Made by a program: the position numbers and the translations under genes
Notes under the pieces: model-generated
The model's input: only the letters and a program-made list of their open reading frames with translations
What the model was told of the DNA's origin: nothing
The model's database searches: none
Part shown: positions 6,906 through 14,222 of the stretch, piece by piece
How positions within the stretch are numbered: position 1 is the stretch's first letter
Layout of the letters: every line of letters begins with the position of its first letter
From: Micromonospora andamanensis
GTDB lineage: Bacteria; Actinomycetota; Actinomycetes; Mycobacteriales; Micromonosporaceae
Reading direction: 5' to 3'
Assembly (NCBI RefSeq): GCF_016863495.1
Contig: NZ_BOOZ01000007.1
Coordinates: 62,001 to 126,000 of the forward strand
DNA: 64,000 nucleotides

Positions 6906-7688
6906 TCAGCCGGTCAGCCGCAGGGTGGCCAGATAGTACGGTGCGTCGCGGTCGTCCACGTCGGCCAGCTGCCAGGGGGAGCCGTGCACCAGCTCGGCGA
7001 GTTCCCCGGGTGAGCAGACCAGGTAATCGAACCACTGTGTGCCCAGCTCGCGGTAGCGCAGCCGCAGCCGCAGCTGCCCGCCCAGGCGGCCCCGTCGCCG
7101 ATTGTTCTCGTGGTACGAGGTGTGCACCGGATCCCGGGTGCCGTACGGGTCGGTGCCGTGGGCGATCACCTGCGCACCGGGGCGGGCCATGGCCGCCAGC
7201 GCGGCGAGGAAGACCGGAGCCCGTTCCCGGCCCTCGATCAGGCCCAGGTTGTTGCCGAGCAGCAGGAAGGTGTCGTACCGCCGCCCGCTCGCACCGGCGT
7301 ACTCGTCGACTGTGGCGTGCACCAGGTCGCGTACGCCCCGGCGACGGCACACCTGCAACGCGCCGGCCGAGGTGTCCAGCCCGGTGACGGGTACGCCCCG
7401 TTCCTGGAGCAGCAACGCGATCCGGCCGCCGCCGACGCCGACATCCAGGGTCGCGCCGCGTACCCGGTCGACGGCCCGATGGTCGTGCGGCTGCCAGTCC
7501 TGCGGCGGGTCGAGATAGTGCGCGGCCGGCGCGCCGTTGACCAGCCCGTCGTCCCGCTCGATGATCTCGATGACCGGGCGGGGCAGGCGTCCACCGGCAA
7601 GCGGCCGGGGACCGATCCCGGTCGAGACGGCAAGCGCGTCGCGCAGCATCTCACCGAAGACGTCACCGATCCGTGGTTCCCCCGTCAC
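6906..7688 (-). CDS. class I SAM-dependent methyltransferase
   Basis: A 260-residue methyltransferase. The SAM-binding motif I is LDVGVGGGRIALLL, followed by an acidic strand end VTGLDTSAGAL (motif II) and later strands FLLLGNNLGLI and MARPGAQVIAHG (motifs IV-V). An N-terminal segment of about 75 residues with ERDDGLVNGAPAAHYL precedes the fold and probably shapes substrate binding. The substrate cannot be told. The GTG start lies seven bases after a TAGCGT -10 element, so the transcript is probably leaderless. Divergent from the PPOX gene, with 54 bases between. Confidence 0.85.
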   Translation of the reverse strand: MTGEPRIGDVFGEMLRDALAVSTGIGPRPLAGGRLPRPVIEIIERDDGLVNGAPAAHYLDPPQDWQPHDHRAVDRVRGATLDVGVGGGRIALLLQERGVPVTGLDTSAGALQVCRRRGVRDLVHATVDEYAGASGRRYDTFLLLGNNLGLIEGRERAPVFLAALAAMARPGAQVIAHGTDPYGTRDPVHTSYHENNRRRGRLGGQLRLRLRYRELGTQWFDYLVCSPGELAELVHGSPWQLADVDDRDAPYYLATLRLTG

Positions 7689-7695
7689 GCGCTTA

Positions 7696-7736
7696 ACGCT
7701 ATCCGGCCGGTCAGTCGGCCGCAGCGCCCGTATCCT
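7696..7736. promoter_or_regulatory. two divergent leaderless promoters
   Basis: TAGCGT on the minus strand (7701-7696) ends seven bases before the methyltransferase GTG, and TATCCT on the plus strand (7731-7736) ends six bases before the PPOX GTG. Both match the TAnnnT -10 pattern at the spacing expected when transcription starts on the start codon. No clear -35 is seen for either. Confidence 0.5.
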
Positions 7737-7742
7737 GGCGGC

Positions 7743-8123
7743 GTGACCATGTTGGACCGCCTATCCGCGGAGAAGTACATCCTCCTGACGACGTTTCGCA
7801 AGGACGGCCGTGCGGTGCCGACCCCGGTGTGGGCGGTCCGCGACGGCGAGGCCCTGGCGGTGTGGTCGGCGGCCGACGCCGGCAAGGTGAAGCGGATCCG
7901 CCGCAGCGGCACCGTCACGGTGGCCCCCTGTGACGTGCGGGGCCGGCCGCACGGCGAGGCGGTGCCGGCCCGGGCGAGCCTCTACGACGCCGGCGCGACA
8001 AACCGCATCCGTGGCCTGATCAAGCAGAAGTACCGGGTGATCGGCCGGCTGACCCTGCTGGGCAGCCGGCTGCGCCGGGGCGAGGGCGGCACCGTGGGCA
8101 TCCGGGTCGAGTTGACCGAGTGA
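7743..8123 (+). CDS. PPOX-class F420-dependent oxidoreductase (Rv2061-like)
   Basis: Small split-barrel flavin/F420-binding protein of 126 residues. The N-terminus LSAEKYILLTTFRKDGRAV, then PTPVWAVRDGEALAVWSAADAGKVKRIRR, and the CDVRGRP segment are typical of the actinobacterial PPOX family that uses the deazaflavin F420. The reaction partner is unknown. The GTG was chosen because a TATCCT -10 element lies six bases upstream; an ATG two codons in is the alternative. A strong terminator follows 37 bases after the stop. Confidence 0.85.
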   Translation: MTMLDRLSAEKYILLTTFRKDGRAVPTPVWAVRDGEALAVWSAADAGKVKRIRRSGTVTVAPCDVRGRPHGEAVPARASLYDAGATNRIRGLIKQKYRVIGRLTLLGSRLRRGEGGTVGIRVELTE

Positions 8124-8160
8124 CACTCTGATCCGCTTCCGGAGCCTCGCCGGGGCATGG

Positions 8161-8193
8161 CGAAGGGCGGCGGAACGAGCCCGCCGCCCTTCG
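8161..8193. terminator. terminator hairpin between PPOX gene and bldC
   Basis: A perfect 13-bp stem (CGAAGGGCGGCGG and complement) with a 7-base loop lies between two convergent genes, so it can stop transcription from both sides. Confidence 0.8.
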
Positions 8194-8218
8194 TGAAACG
8201 CTGCTATCCGACCGGTGG

Positions 8219-8428
8219 TCAGTCCCCCTGGCGCTGCTGCGGAATCTGCCCCTGCAGCAGTGCCCTGACCTCAGACTCGCGGTATCGGCGGTGCCCGCCA
8301 AGGGTCCGGATGGCGCTCAGCTTGCCAGCCTTAGCCCAACGGGTCACCGTCTTCGGGTCGACACGGAACATCGACGCCACCTCGGCCGGTGTGAGTAGCG
8401 GCTCTGGTTCGTGCGTTCGCGATGCCAT
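8219..8428 (-). CDS. bldC: BldC, MerR-like developmental DNA-binding protein
   Basis: BldC is a very small transcription factor related to the MerR DNA-binding domain; in Streptomyces it delays sporulation and binds promoter DNA as head-to-tail oligomers. The 69-residue product has nearly the same sequence I know from S. coelicolor: LLTPAEVASMFRVDPKTVTR, WAKAGKLSAIRTLGGHRRY, then RESEVRALLQGQIP. It has no effector domain, as expected. GGAGGAGTG lies five bases before the ATG. The 252-base upstream region is unusually AT-rich for this genome. Confidence 0.95.
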   Translation of the reverse strand: MASRTHEPEPLLTPAEVASMFRVDPKTVTRWAKAGKLSAIRTLGGHRRYRESEVRALLQGQIPQQRQGD

Positions 8429-8565
8429 CGGTCACTCCTCCACATGTATAGACATCGGCCGGGGTCCCGCCGGCCGACGCGTCTCCCATGGTCCGGCTAG
8501 TCCCCGATGTCCGACATGGGCCGAACGGCCGAACGTCCCTAGACGGACGGATGAACCATGCCCGA

Positions 8566-8595
8566 TTTATACGACTTTTACACGCCAGAAAGTAA
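8566..8595 (-). promoter_or_regulatory. candidate bldC promoter
   Basis: On the minus strand TTACTT and TATAAA are separated by 18 bases, giving a leader of about 130 bases before bldC. The whole 8540-8680 stretch is AT-rich, unlike its surroundings. Pattern reading only. Confidence 0.4.
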
Positions 8596-8680
8596 CTTAT
8601 TCGGACTCATGATCACGGTTCGTGATGCATCAACTACGAAGCAGCCTCGTGTTGGCGACTGAAATTAGGACATTAGCGTC

Positions 8681-9520
8681 CTAGTTGCAACGCTCCAGAA
8701 GTTGCACCGCGCGCCACCGGGCCACCAGCTTGTCGTACGCCGCCGAGGCCTCCTCCGCCTCGCCCCGGGACAGCCCGGCCAACCCGGCCGCGACAAGTTC
8801 CGGCGAGTCGTCCTCGGCCAGTGTCTCGTCCGAGAGCAGCTCGACCAGCCCGCCATAGTCCAGTTCCACGACCGAACGCGGGTGGAACTCCTCAAGCCAG
8901 CGGGCGGCCTCCTCGACCGCCTCCGTGATCGGCGCGTCGCCCACCGACTTGCGGAGCACCGCGAGTGCCCGGGACGAACGACGACGCGCCTTGGAGATCT
9001 CCGTCCGGAAGCGCAGCGAGCGACGGTCGGGGACGGTCACGTGGTTGCGTTCCTGCGGTTCGAAGAGCACGAACCAGCGCAGTGGCACGCCCCAGGTCGC
9101 GATCTGCTCGTGCACCCGGGGCACCCCGTGCTCCAGCACCCGGGCGCCGCTGCGCCAGTCCTCCACCACCGCCTTGGCCTGCCCGGCCAGCACCGGCGGC
9201 ACGAAGGCGTCGGCCAGCACCGGAGGTACGCCGTCCCGCGCGCTCAACGCCGCCTCGGCCACCCGGATGCGCAGGTTCCACGGGCACACCAGCAGGGTCT
9301 CGTCGGTCTCCAGCACGTACGCCTCGTCCGGCAGGTCGGGCAGCCGCGTCCAACCGGCGCCGAGCGCCTCGATCACTGTGGTCCGCTGCCGGCCCGGCCC
9401 CTCGACCGGCGCGACGGCCCGCCCCTGCTCGACGTAGCGACGCCAGTAGGACTGGCGATCCCGGTCGAAGGCGGTCAGCGGCTCGTACACGCGCAGGTAT
9501 GAAGCGAAGAGCGACGGCAC
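8681..9520 (-). CDS. conserved actinobacterial protein of unknown function next to bldC
   Basis: A 279-residue soluble protein. I recall a similar uncharacterised protein between bldC and the valine dehydrogenase gene in Streptomyces, and this synteny is the main clue. It starts VPSLFASYLRVYEPLTAFDR, has a conserved-looking middle (PLRWFVLFEPQERN) and a C-terminal helical part (ARWRAVQLLERCN). No catalytic motif or membrane segment is seen. The GTG was chosen over the longer frame because GGGAGGA lies eight bases upstream and the family starts there. A 6-bp inverted repeat TAGGAC/GTCCTA overlaps the stop codon. Confidence 0.78.
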   Translation of the reverse strand: MPSLFASYLRVYEPLTAFDRDRQSYWRRYVEQGRAVAPVEGPGRQRTTVIEALGAGWTRLPDLPDEAYVLETDETLLVCPWNLRIRVAEAALSARDGVPPVLADAFVPPVLAGQAKAVVEDWRSGARVLEHGVPRVHEQIATWGVPLRWFVLFEPQERNHVTVPDRRSLRFRTEISKARRRSSRALAVLRKSVGDAPITEAVEEAARWLEEFHPRSVVELDYGGLVELLSDETLAEDDSPELVAAGLAGLSRGEAEEASAAYDKLVARWRAVQLLERCN

Positions 9521-9781
9521 GGCGCGATCCTCCCACGAACGGCAAGCCGAGCGTTGCTCGGCGTCACCGCGCGACACGACGCGGCGCAGGACCAACCCGG
9601 GCAAAGCCTCGCCACGCCGCCTACTGCGGGCCGGGGCGGACCGCCCGCTGGGCGGGACGACGACTACTCGGGAGAGCGGCGCGGCGCGCGCCGATACTAG
9701 GCTCGCAGCACCGGCAGCATCCCCGCCGACGTTGACCAGGTCCGCGCCTCACAAGGGCGCCCGCCGACACAGGAGCCAGTC

Positions 9782-10864
9782 ATGGGCGTATTCGCCACCA
9801 CGGACGACCCGGAGTCCACGGGTCACGAGCAGGTCGTGTTCTGCCAGGACAAGCAGACCGGCCTGAAGGCGATCATCGGCATCTACTCCACAGCGCTGGG
9901 TCCCGCACTCGGTGGCACCCGCTTCTACCCGTACGACAGCGAGGCCGCCGCCCTCGCCGACGTGCTCGACCTCTCCCGCGGCATGGCGTACAAGAACGCC
10001 CTCGCCGGCCTCGATCTGGGCGGCGGCAAGGCGGTCATCTGGGGCGACCCCGAGCAGATCAAGAGCGAGGCGCTGCTGCGCGCCTACGGCCGCTTCGTGC
10101 AGTCGCTGGGCGGCCGGTACTACACCGCCTGCGATGTCGGCACCTACGTGCCGGACATGGACGTGATCGCCCGGGAGACCCGCTACGTCACCGGCCGCAG
10201 CGTCGAGCACGGCGGGGCGGGCGACTCCTCGATCCTCACCGCCTGGGGCGTCTTCCAGGGCATGCGGGCGGCGGCCGAGCACGTCTGGGGCGTACCGACC
10301 CTGCACGGCCGACGGGTGGGCGTCGCCGGGCTGGGCAAGGTCGGCAAGTACCTCGTCGGTCACCTGGTGGAGGACGGGGCCGAGGTGGTCGCCACCGACG
10401 TCAGCTCACGGGCGCTGGACTGGGCCCGCACCACGCACCCCGAGGTCCACCTCGTCGACGACGTCTCCGCGCTCGTCGCCGCCGACATCGACGTGTACGC
10501 CCCGTGCGCCCTCGGCGGCGCCCTGGACGATGACACGGTGGCGGCGCTGCGGGCCAAGGTGGTCGCCGGGGCGGCCAACAACCAGCTCGCCCACTCCGGC
10601 GTGGAGAAGCTGCTCGCCGACCGGGGCATCCTCTACGCCCCCGATTACGTGGTGAACGCCGGCGGTGTGATCCAGGTCGCGGACGAGATCGAGGGCTTCG
10701 ACTTCGAGCGGGCCAAGCTGCGCGCCACCCGGATCTACGACACCACGAAGGAAATCCTCCGGCTCGCCGACACCGACGGCGTACCGCCGGCCGTGGCGGC
10801 CGACCGGCTGGCCGAGCGACGGATGGCTGAGATCGGCCGGCTGCGCGCGATCCACCTGCGCTGA
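9782..10864 (+). CDS. vdh: leucine/valine/phenylalanine (branched-chain) dehydrogenase
   Basis: NAD-dependent oxidative deamination of branched-chain amino acids to 2-oxo acids, feeding branched fatty-acid precursors. The 360-residue product has the Glu/Leu/Phe/Val dehydrogenase signature: substrate-binding [12 protein letters not shown], then [19 protein letters not shown] with K71 and the catalytic K83. The Rossmann part begins [17 protein letters not shown] near residue 180 and contains [11 protein letters not shown]. The family also covers leucine and phenylalanine enzymes; valine is favoured by synteny with the Streptomyces vdh gene next to bldC. CAGGAGCCAGTC gives a clear ribosome-binding site. 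Confidence 0.93.
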   Translation: MGVFATTDDPESTGHEQVVFCQDKQTGLKAIIGIYSTALGPALGGTRFYPYDSEAAALADVLDLSRGMAYKNALAGLDLGGGKAVIWGDPEQIKSEALLRAYGRFVQSLGGRYYTACDVGTYVPDMDVIARETRYVTGRSVEHGGAGDSSILTAWGVFQGMRAAAEHVWGVPTLHGRRVGVAGLGKVGKYLVGHLVEDGAEVVATDVSSRALDWARTTHPEVHLVDDVSALVAADIDVYAPCALGGALDDDTVAALRAKVVAGAANNQLAHSGVEKLLADRGILYAPDYVVNAGGVIQVADEIEGFDFERAKLRATRIYDTTKEILRLADTDGVPPAVAADRLAERRMAEIGRLRAIHLR

Positions 10865-10870
10865 CGACGC

Positions 10871-10909
10871 GCCGTCGGGGGGCGGGCCGCTGGTCCCACC
10901 CCCGACGGC
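10871..10909 (+). terminator. terminator after the dehydrogenase gene
   Basis: An 11-bp perfect stem (GCCGTCGGGGG and complement) with a 17-base loop starts seven bases after the stop codon. No T tract follows. Confidence 0.65.
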
Positions 10910-11159
10910 CCTGGGCGGCTAAGCTGAAGATACGACGCGTTCGTGGAGATTTGCCCCATGTCAGGACCGTTCCCGGCATCACCCCCTTACCGGGTACACT
11001 GGGTGACGACCTGACAACCGCAACGCGCGGCCATGGTCATAGGTAACCCGAGGTGCCGAACGGTGGCATCCCCATGTACCGTAAGAGCCACGAGAGATGC
11101 CTGACGTCATCGGGGCCCGCCTTCGGGCTGCCCCGCATTCTGTGCGAGGGGGTCGAGCC

Positions 11160-11372
11160 ATGGGGCGCGGCCGTGCTAAGGCCAAGCAGACAAAGGTGGC
11201 CCGGGAGCTGAAGTACCACTCCCCGAACACCGACCTCGCCGCCTTGCAGCGAGAACTCGGCGGCAGCGGCAAGTCGGACCGCAACTTCGACGACGACTAC
11301 AAAGAGTACGTCGACGATGACGAGGACCACTCCGACGACGACCCGGACAACTGGGTCCGTCCGACCCGCTGA
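11160..11372 (+). CDS. DUF3073 family small acidic-tail protein
   Basis: A 70-residue protein of the actinobacterial DUF3073 family: a basic N-terminus MGRGRAKAKQTKVARELKY, then SPNTDLAALQREL, and a strongly acidic tail YVDDDEDHSDDDPDNW. The function is unknown. The charge split suggests nucleic-acid or protein binding. I recall the same family lying between the amino acid dehydrogenase and purM in Streptomyces. The ATG is preceded by GAGGGGGTCGAGCC. A longer upstream frame exists but does not resemble the family. Confidence 0.9.
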   Translation: MGRGRAKAKQTKVARELKYHSPNTDLAALQRELGGSGKSDRNFDDDYKEYVDDDEDHSDDDPDNWVRPTR

Positions 11373-11387
11373 CCCCCGGTCACATCT

Positions 11388-11414
11388 GAGCACGCGGTGA
11401 CTGCCCGCGTGCTC
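11388..11414 (+). terminator. terminator after DUF3073
   Basis: A 10-bp perfect stem (GAGCACGCGG and complement) with a 7-base loop, 15 bases after the stop codon. Confidence 0.65.
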
Positions 11415-11457
11415 ACGCATGTGCCCGCTACGCAGCGGCATGCAGCACCCGACGAGT

Positions 11458-11507
11458 CGAGGGCCCACCACGGCCGGACGATGCTCCGGCGGCGTGGCGG
11501 GCCCTCG
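11458..11507. terminator. large hairpin downstream of amcA
   Basis: CGAGGGCCC and GGGCCCTCG close a 50-base hairpin that also pairs CCACG with CGTGG inside, apart from one mismatch. It lies 11 bases after the stop of the amc operon on the minus strand and faces the DUF3073 terminator, so it probably ends the amc transcript. Confidence 0.7.
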
Positions 11508-11518
11508 ACACCGACTGG

Positions 11519-11755
11519 TCAGCGGGGACGGTTGTTCCAGTTGTAGAAGGTCGGGATGTTCTCGAAGTGGTTCCAGGCGCAGACCGCACTGGCCCCGTCG
11601 CCACCCGCCACCTCCGCCCGTAGTTGACGCGCGACCTCGGCCTCGTGGAGCAGGGCGTTGAGCCCGGCGGCGGCCTCCCGCACCCGGTCGGCGACCCGGT
11701 CGGGCTCGTCTCCCGTCACGGTCTCAGGCTCCCGGTGACTGGTGATCTCGGGCAT
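11519..11755 (-). CDS. amcA: AmcA-like cyclophane RiPP precursor peptide
   Basis: A 78-residue precursor peptide. The first 57 residues form a charged helical leader (RVADRVREAAAGLNALLHEA) and the C-terminus is a short aromatic core, AWNHFENIPTFYNWNNRPR. The core holds aromatic-X-Asn triplets FEN, FYN and WNN (F64, F70, W73) plus W61, the signature on which radical SAM enzymes form three-residue cyclophanes. No protease or transporter gene is adjacent. AGGGAG lies about nine bases before the ATG, which sits within the last codons of the upstream maturase gene. The name follows the known 'multiple cyclophane' AmcA family; the identification rests on core pattern and neighbour. Confidence 0.82.
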   Translation of the reverse strand: MPEITSHREPETVTGDEPDRVADRVREAAAGLNALLHEAEVARQLRAEVAGGDGASAVCAWNHFENIPTFYNWNNRPR

Positions 11756-12857
11756 GCTCCAACACTCCCTCCAGTAGGCGGATCTTGCTGTTGCGGCAGT
11801 GCTCGGTCTCCGTACCGTCAAAACGCCCCAGCTCGAAGTAGCGGTTGGCCGCGTGGCCGCCGCCACAGAAACCGAAATACGGGCAGGAGGAGCGACACGC
11901 CTCCACACCGTCGATGAACTCGCCGACCCAGGGTGTGCGCCCCGCGCCGGCCAGGATGGTGTGCAACGGGGTGGTGAGCACGCTTCCGCTTGTGAAGTCG
12001 CCGTAGCGGGGGTCGGTGAAGCCGGCCAGCTCGGGCGAGAGCACCACGACCGAGCCGTCGTACGCCACAGTCGGTATCGGGTCGAGCCGGCGGGGCAGCA
12101 GGTCGTCAGCGGTACCGTCGAGCACCGCGGCGGCGTACCGCAACGACCACTCCACCTCCCGCAGGTGAATCCGGGGATTTCGCCGCCAGGCCGCGACCAG
12201 CTCGGCCCAGAACCCGGTCACCGCCGGGGCCTCGTGGGCGTTGTCCCGGGTGTTGACTCCCTCGGTCTCCTCGATGTTGACGCCGAGCACCTCACACCCG
12301 AGTTCGAGGAAGTAGTCGTACAGCTCGGTGGCCCGACCGGGAGACGGATCGTTTACCACCGCGAGCGCCGAGAACGGCAGGCCGTGCCGACGCAGCGCGG
12401 CCACCCCGCGGACGATCCGGTCGTACGCCGGCCGGTGTGCCCGGGTGACCCGCTCGCCGTTGCGTTCCCGCGGCCCGTCCACGCTCACGCTGACGCGCAT
12501 CTGATGCTCGGCGAAGAACTCGCACCAGGCGTCGTCGATCAGGGTGGCGTTGGTCTGGACGTGGTGCTCCACCTCGGGCCCGAAGGGCGCCATCAGCGCC
12601 GCCAGCCGCTCCCGGCCGGCGGCCAGCGGCTCCCCGCCGTGCCAGACCACGGAGAACCTGTCGGTGGCCGCCCACTGGTTCACCGAGGCGGCCACCGCCT
12701 CGGCCACCGCCACCGGCATCTGCCGGTCCGCCGCCCGAAATGGCAGATAGCAGTACGCGCAGTCGAGATTGCAGAGGGTGGTTGGCTGCATCACGACGTA
12801 CGACGGGACGGTGGCCAGGCCCCGCATCCCGCCCAATGACCGTCCCCGCGCAGCCAT
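11724..12857 (-). CDS. amcB: radical SAM/SPASM peptide maturase, AmcB-like
   Basis: A 377-residue radical SAM enzyme expected to link aromatic side chains of the AmcA core to the backbone beta-carbon two residues on, giving cyclophane rings. The [4Fe-4S] motif CNLDCAYC is at 29-36. VWHGGEPL and QTNATLIDDAWCEFF are typical of RiPP-maturing radical SAM proteins. A C-terminal SPASM-type cluster region has C321, C325, C331 and C354 (CRSSCPYFGFCGGG). The start follows GGAGGAGGGCG. Its 3' end overlaps the amcA start by 32 bases. TAGCCT (12942-12937, minus) is a possible -10. Confidence 0.88.
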   Translation of the reverse strand: MAARGRSLGGMRGLATVPSYVVMQPTTLCNLDCAYCYLPFRAADRQMPVAVAEAVAASVNQWAATDRFSVVWHGGEPLAAGRERLAALMAPFGPEVEHHVQTNATLIDDAWCEFFAEHQMRVSVSVDGPRERNGERVTRAHRPAYDRIVRGVAALRRHGLPFSALAVVNDPSPGRATELYDYFLELGCEVLGVNIEETEGVNTRDNAHEAPAVTGFWAELVAAWRRNPRIHLREVEWSLRYAAAVLDGTADDLLPRRLDPIPTVAYDGSVVVLSPELAGFTDPRYGDFTSGSVLTTPLHTILAGAGRTPWVGEFIDGVEACRSSCPYFGFCGGGHAANRYFELGRFDGTETEHCRNSKIRLLEGVLEHARDHQSPGA

Positions 12858-13003
12858 CGCCCTCCTCCGTAGCGGTCTTGGGCTGCCGGGCGCGACCCGG
12901 CATGGGCGCGCCCCACAGCTTTCGAGGGTGCCCTTCAGGCTAGGCGGCGACGGCCACTCGGGTGAAGCCCTGATCAGGTGGTCGGACAATCACCGAGAAG
13001 TGA

Positions 13004-14158
13004 TCATCCCCGGGTGTGCTGGCCGACCATCCGCACCTCACCGGTGCCCTCGATGATCTCGCCGACCTGCCAGGCGTCGACGCCACGGCCGGTGAGCGTG
13101 GCCAGCGCGCGGTCGGCGTCCTCCGCAGACACGATGGCGAACATGCCCACGCCCATGTTGAACGTCGCTTCCATCTCCGGGTCCTCGATCCGGCCCTTGG
13201 ACTGGATCAGGTCGAAGACCGGCTGCGGCTTCCACGTCGACCGGTTGACCACGGCGTCCACGTGCTCCGGCAGGATCCGCACCAGGTTGCCGGGGATGCC
13301 GCCCCCGGTGACGTGGGCCAGCGCCCGCACGTCGGCCTCCGCGATCAGCTTGAGGCAGTCCTGCGCGTAGATCTTGGTGGGGGTGAGCAGCTCCTCGCCG
13401 AGGGTGCGCTGGCGGCCGAAGTCGTCGATCACCACGTCCAGGCGCATCCGGCCGGCACCGAGCAGCACGTGCCGGACCAGGGAGTATCCGTTCGAGTGCA
13501 GGCCGGACGACCGCATCGCGATCACCACGTCGCCCACCTCGACCCGCTCGGAGCTGAGGATCTCGCTCTCCTCCACCACACCGACACCGGTGGCGGAGAT
13601 GTCGTACTCGTCGGGGCGCAGCACGCCCGGGTGCTCGGCGGTCTCCCCGCCGAGCAGCGCGCAACCCGCGTACCGGCAGCCGTCGGCGATGCCGGCGCCG
13701 ATCTCGGCGACCTTGTCCGGTACCACCTCGCCGGTGGCGATGTAGTCCAGCAGGAACAGCGGCTCCGCGCCGCAGGCGACCAGGTCGTCGACGACCATCG
13801 CGACCAGGTCGATGCCGACCGTGTCGTGGATGTTCATCTGCTGGGCGATCACCAGCTTGGTGCCGACGCCGTCGGTGGAGGAGGCCAGGATCGGGTGCTT
13901 GTACTTCGTGGTGTCCAGCCGGAACAGGCCGGCGAAGCCGCCGAGGTCACCCATCACCTCCGGCCGGCGGGTCTGCTTCACCTTCGACTTGAGCAGTTCC
14001 ACGGCACGGTCACCCGCCTCGATGGACACCCCGGCGTCCGCGTACGAGACCGAGCGTTTGCGCGCCGGGCGGCCGGAACCGGCCGTCCAGGGCTGACGGT
14101 CCCCGCCAGCGCCGCTCGGGCTGCTTCCTGCGCCGCTGCGCTCGGACACGTGCGTCAC
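13004..14158 (-). CDS. purM: phosphoribosylformylglycinamidine cyclo-ligase
   Basis: Fifth step of IMP synthesis: ATP-driven ring closure of FGAM to AIR in the cytoplasm. The product has 384 residues, longer at the N-terminus than usual by about 35 low-complexity residues before SVSYADAGVSIEAGDRAV. Family landmarks are ILASSTDGVGTKLVIA, DTVGIDLVAMVVDDLVACGA, LLGGETAEHPG, SSGLHSNGYSLVRHVL and AHVTGGGIPGNLVRILP. The GTG start follows GGGGAGAACC. It lies 64 bases after purF and is probably cotranscribed with it. Confidence 0.96.
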   Translation of the reverse strand: MTHVSERSGAGSSPSGAGGDRQPWTAGSGRPARKRSVSYADAGVSIEAGDRAVELLKSKVKQTRRPEVMGDLGGFAGLFRLDTTKYKHPILASSTDGVGTKLVIAQQMNIHDTVGIDLVAMVVDDLVACGAEPLFLLDYIATGEVVPDKVAEIGAGIADGCRYAGCALLGGETAEHPGVLRPDEYDISATGVGVVEESEILSSERVEVGDVVIAMRSSGLHSNGYSLVRHVLLGAGRMRLDVVIDDFGRQRTLGEELLTPTKIYAQDCLKLIAEADVRALAHVTGGGIPGNLVRILPEHVDAVVNRSTWKPQPVFDLIQSKGRIEDPEMEATFNMGVGMFAIVSAEDADRALATLTGRGVDAWQVGEIIEGTGEVRMVGQHTRG

Positions 14159-14222
14159 GGTTCTCCCCTTTGTGGTTCTCGGCTGCCGCGTCGACGGTGA
14201 CCGGCGCCGCAGCCGGGTGGTG

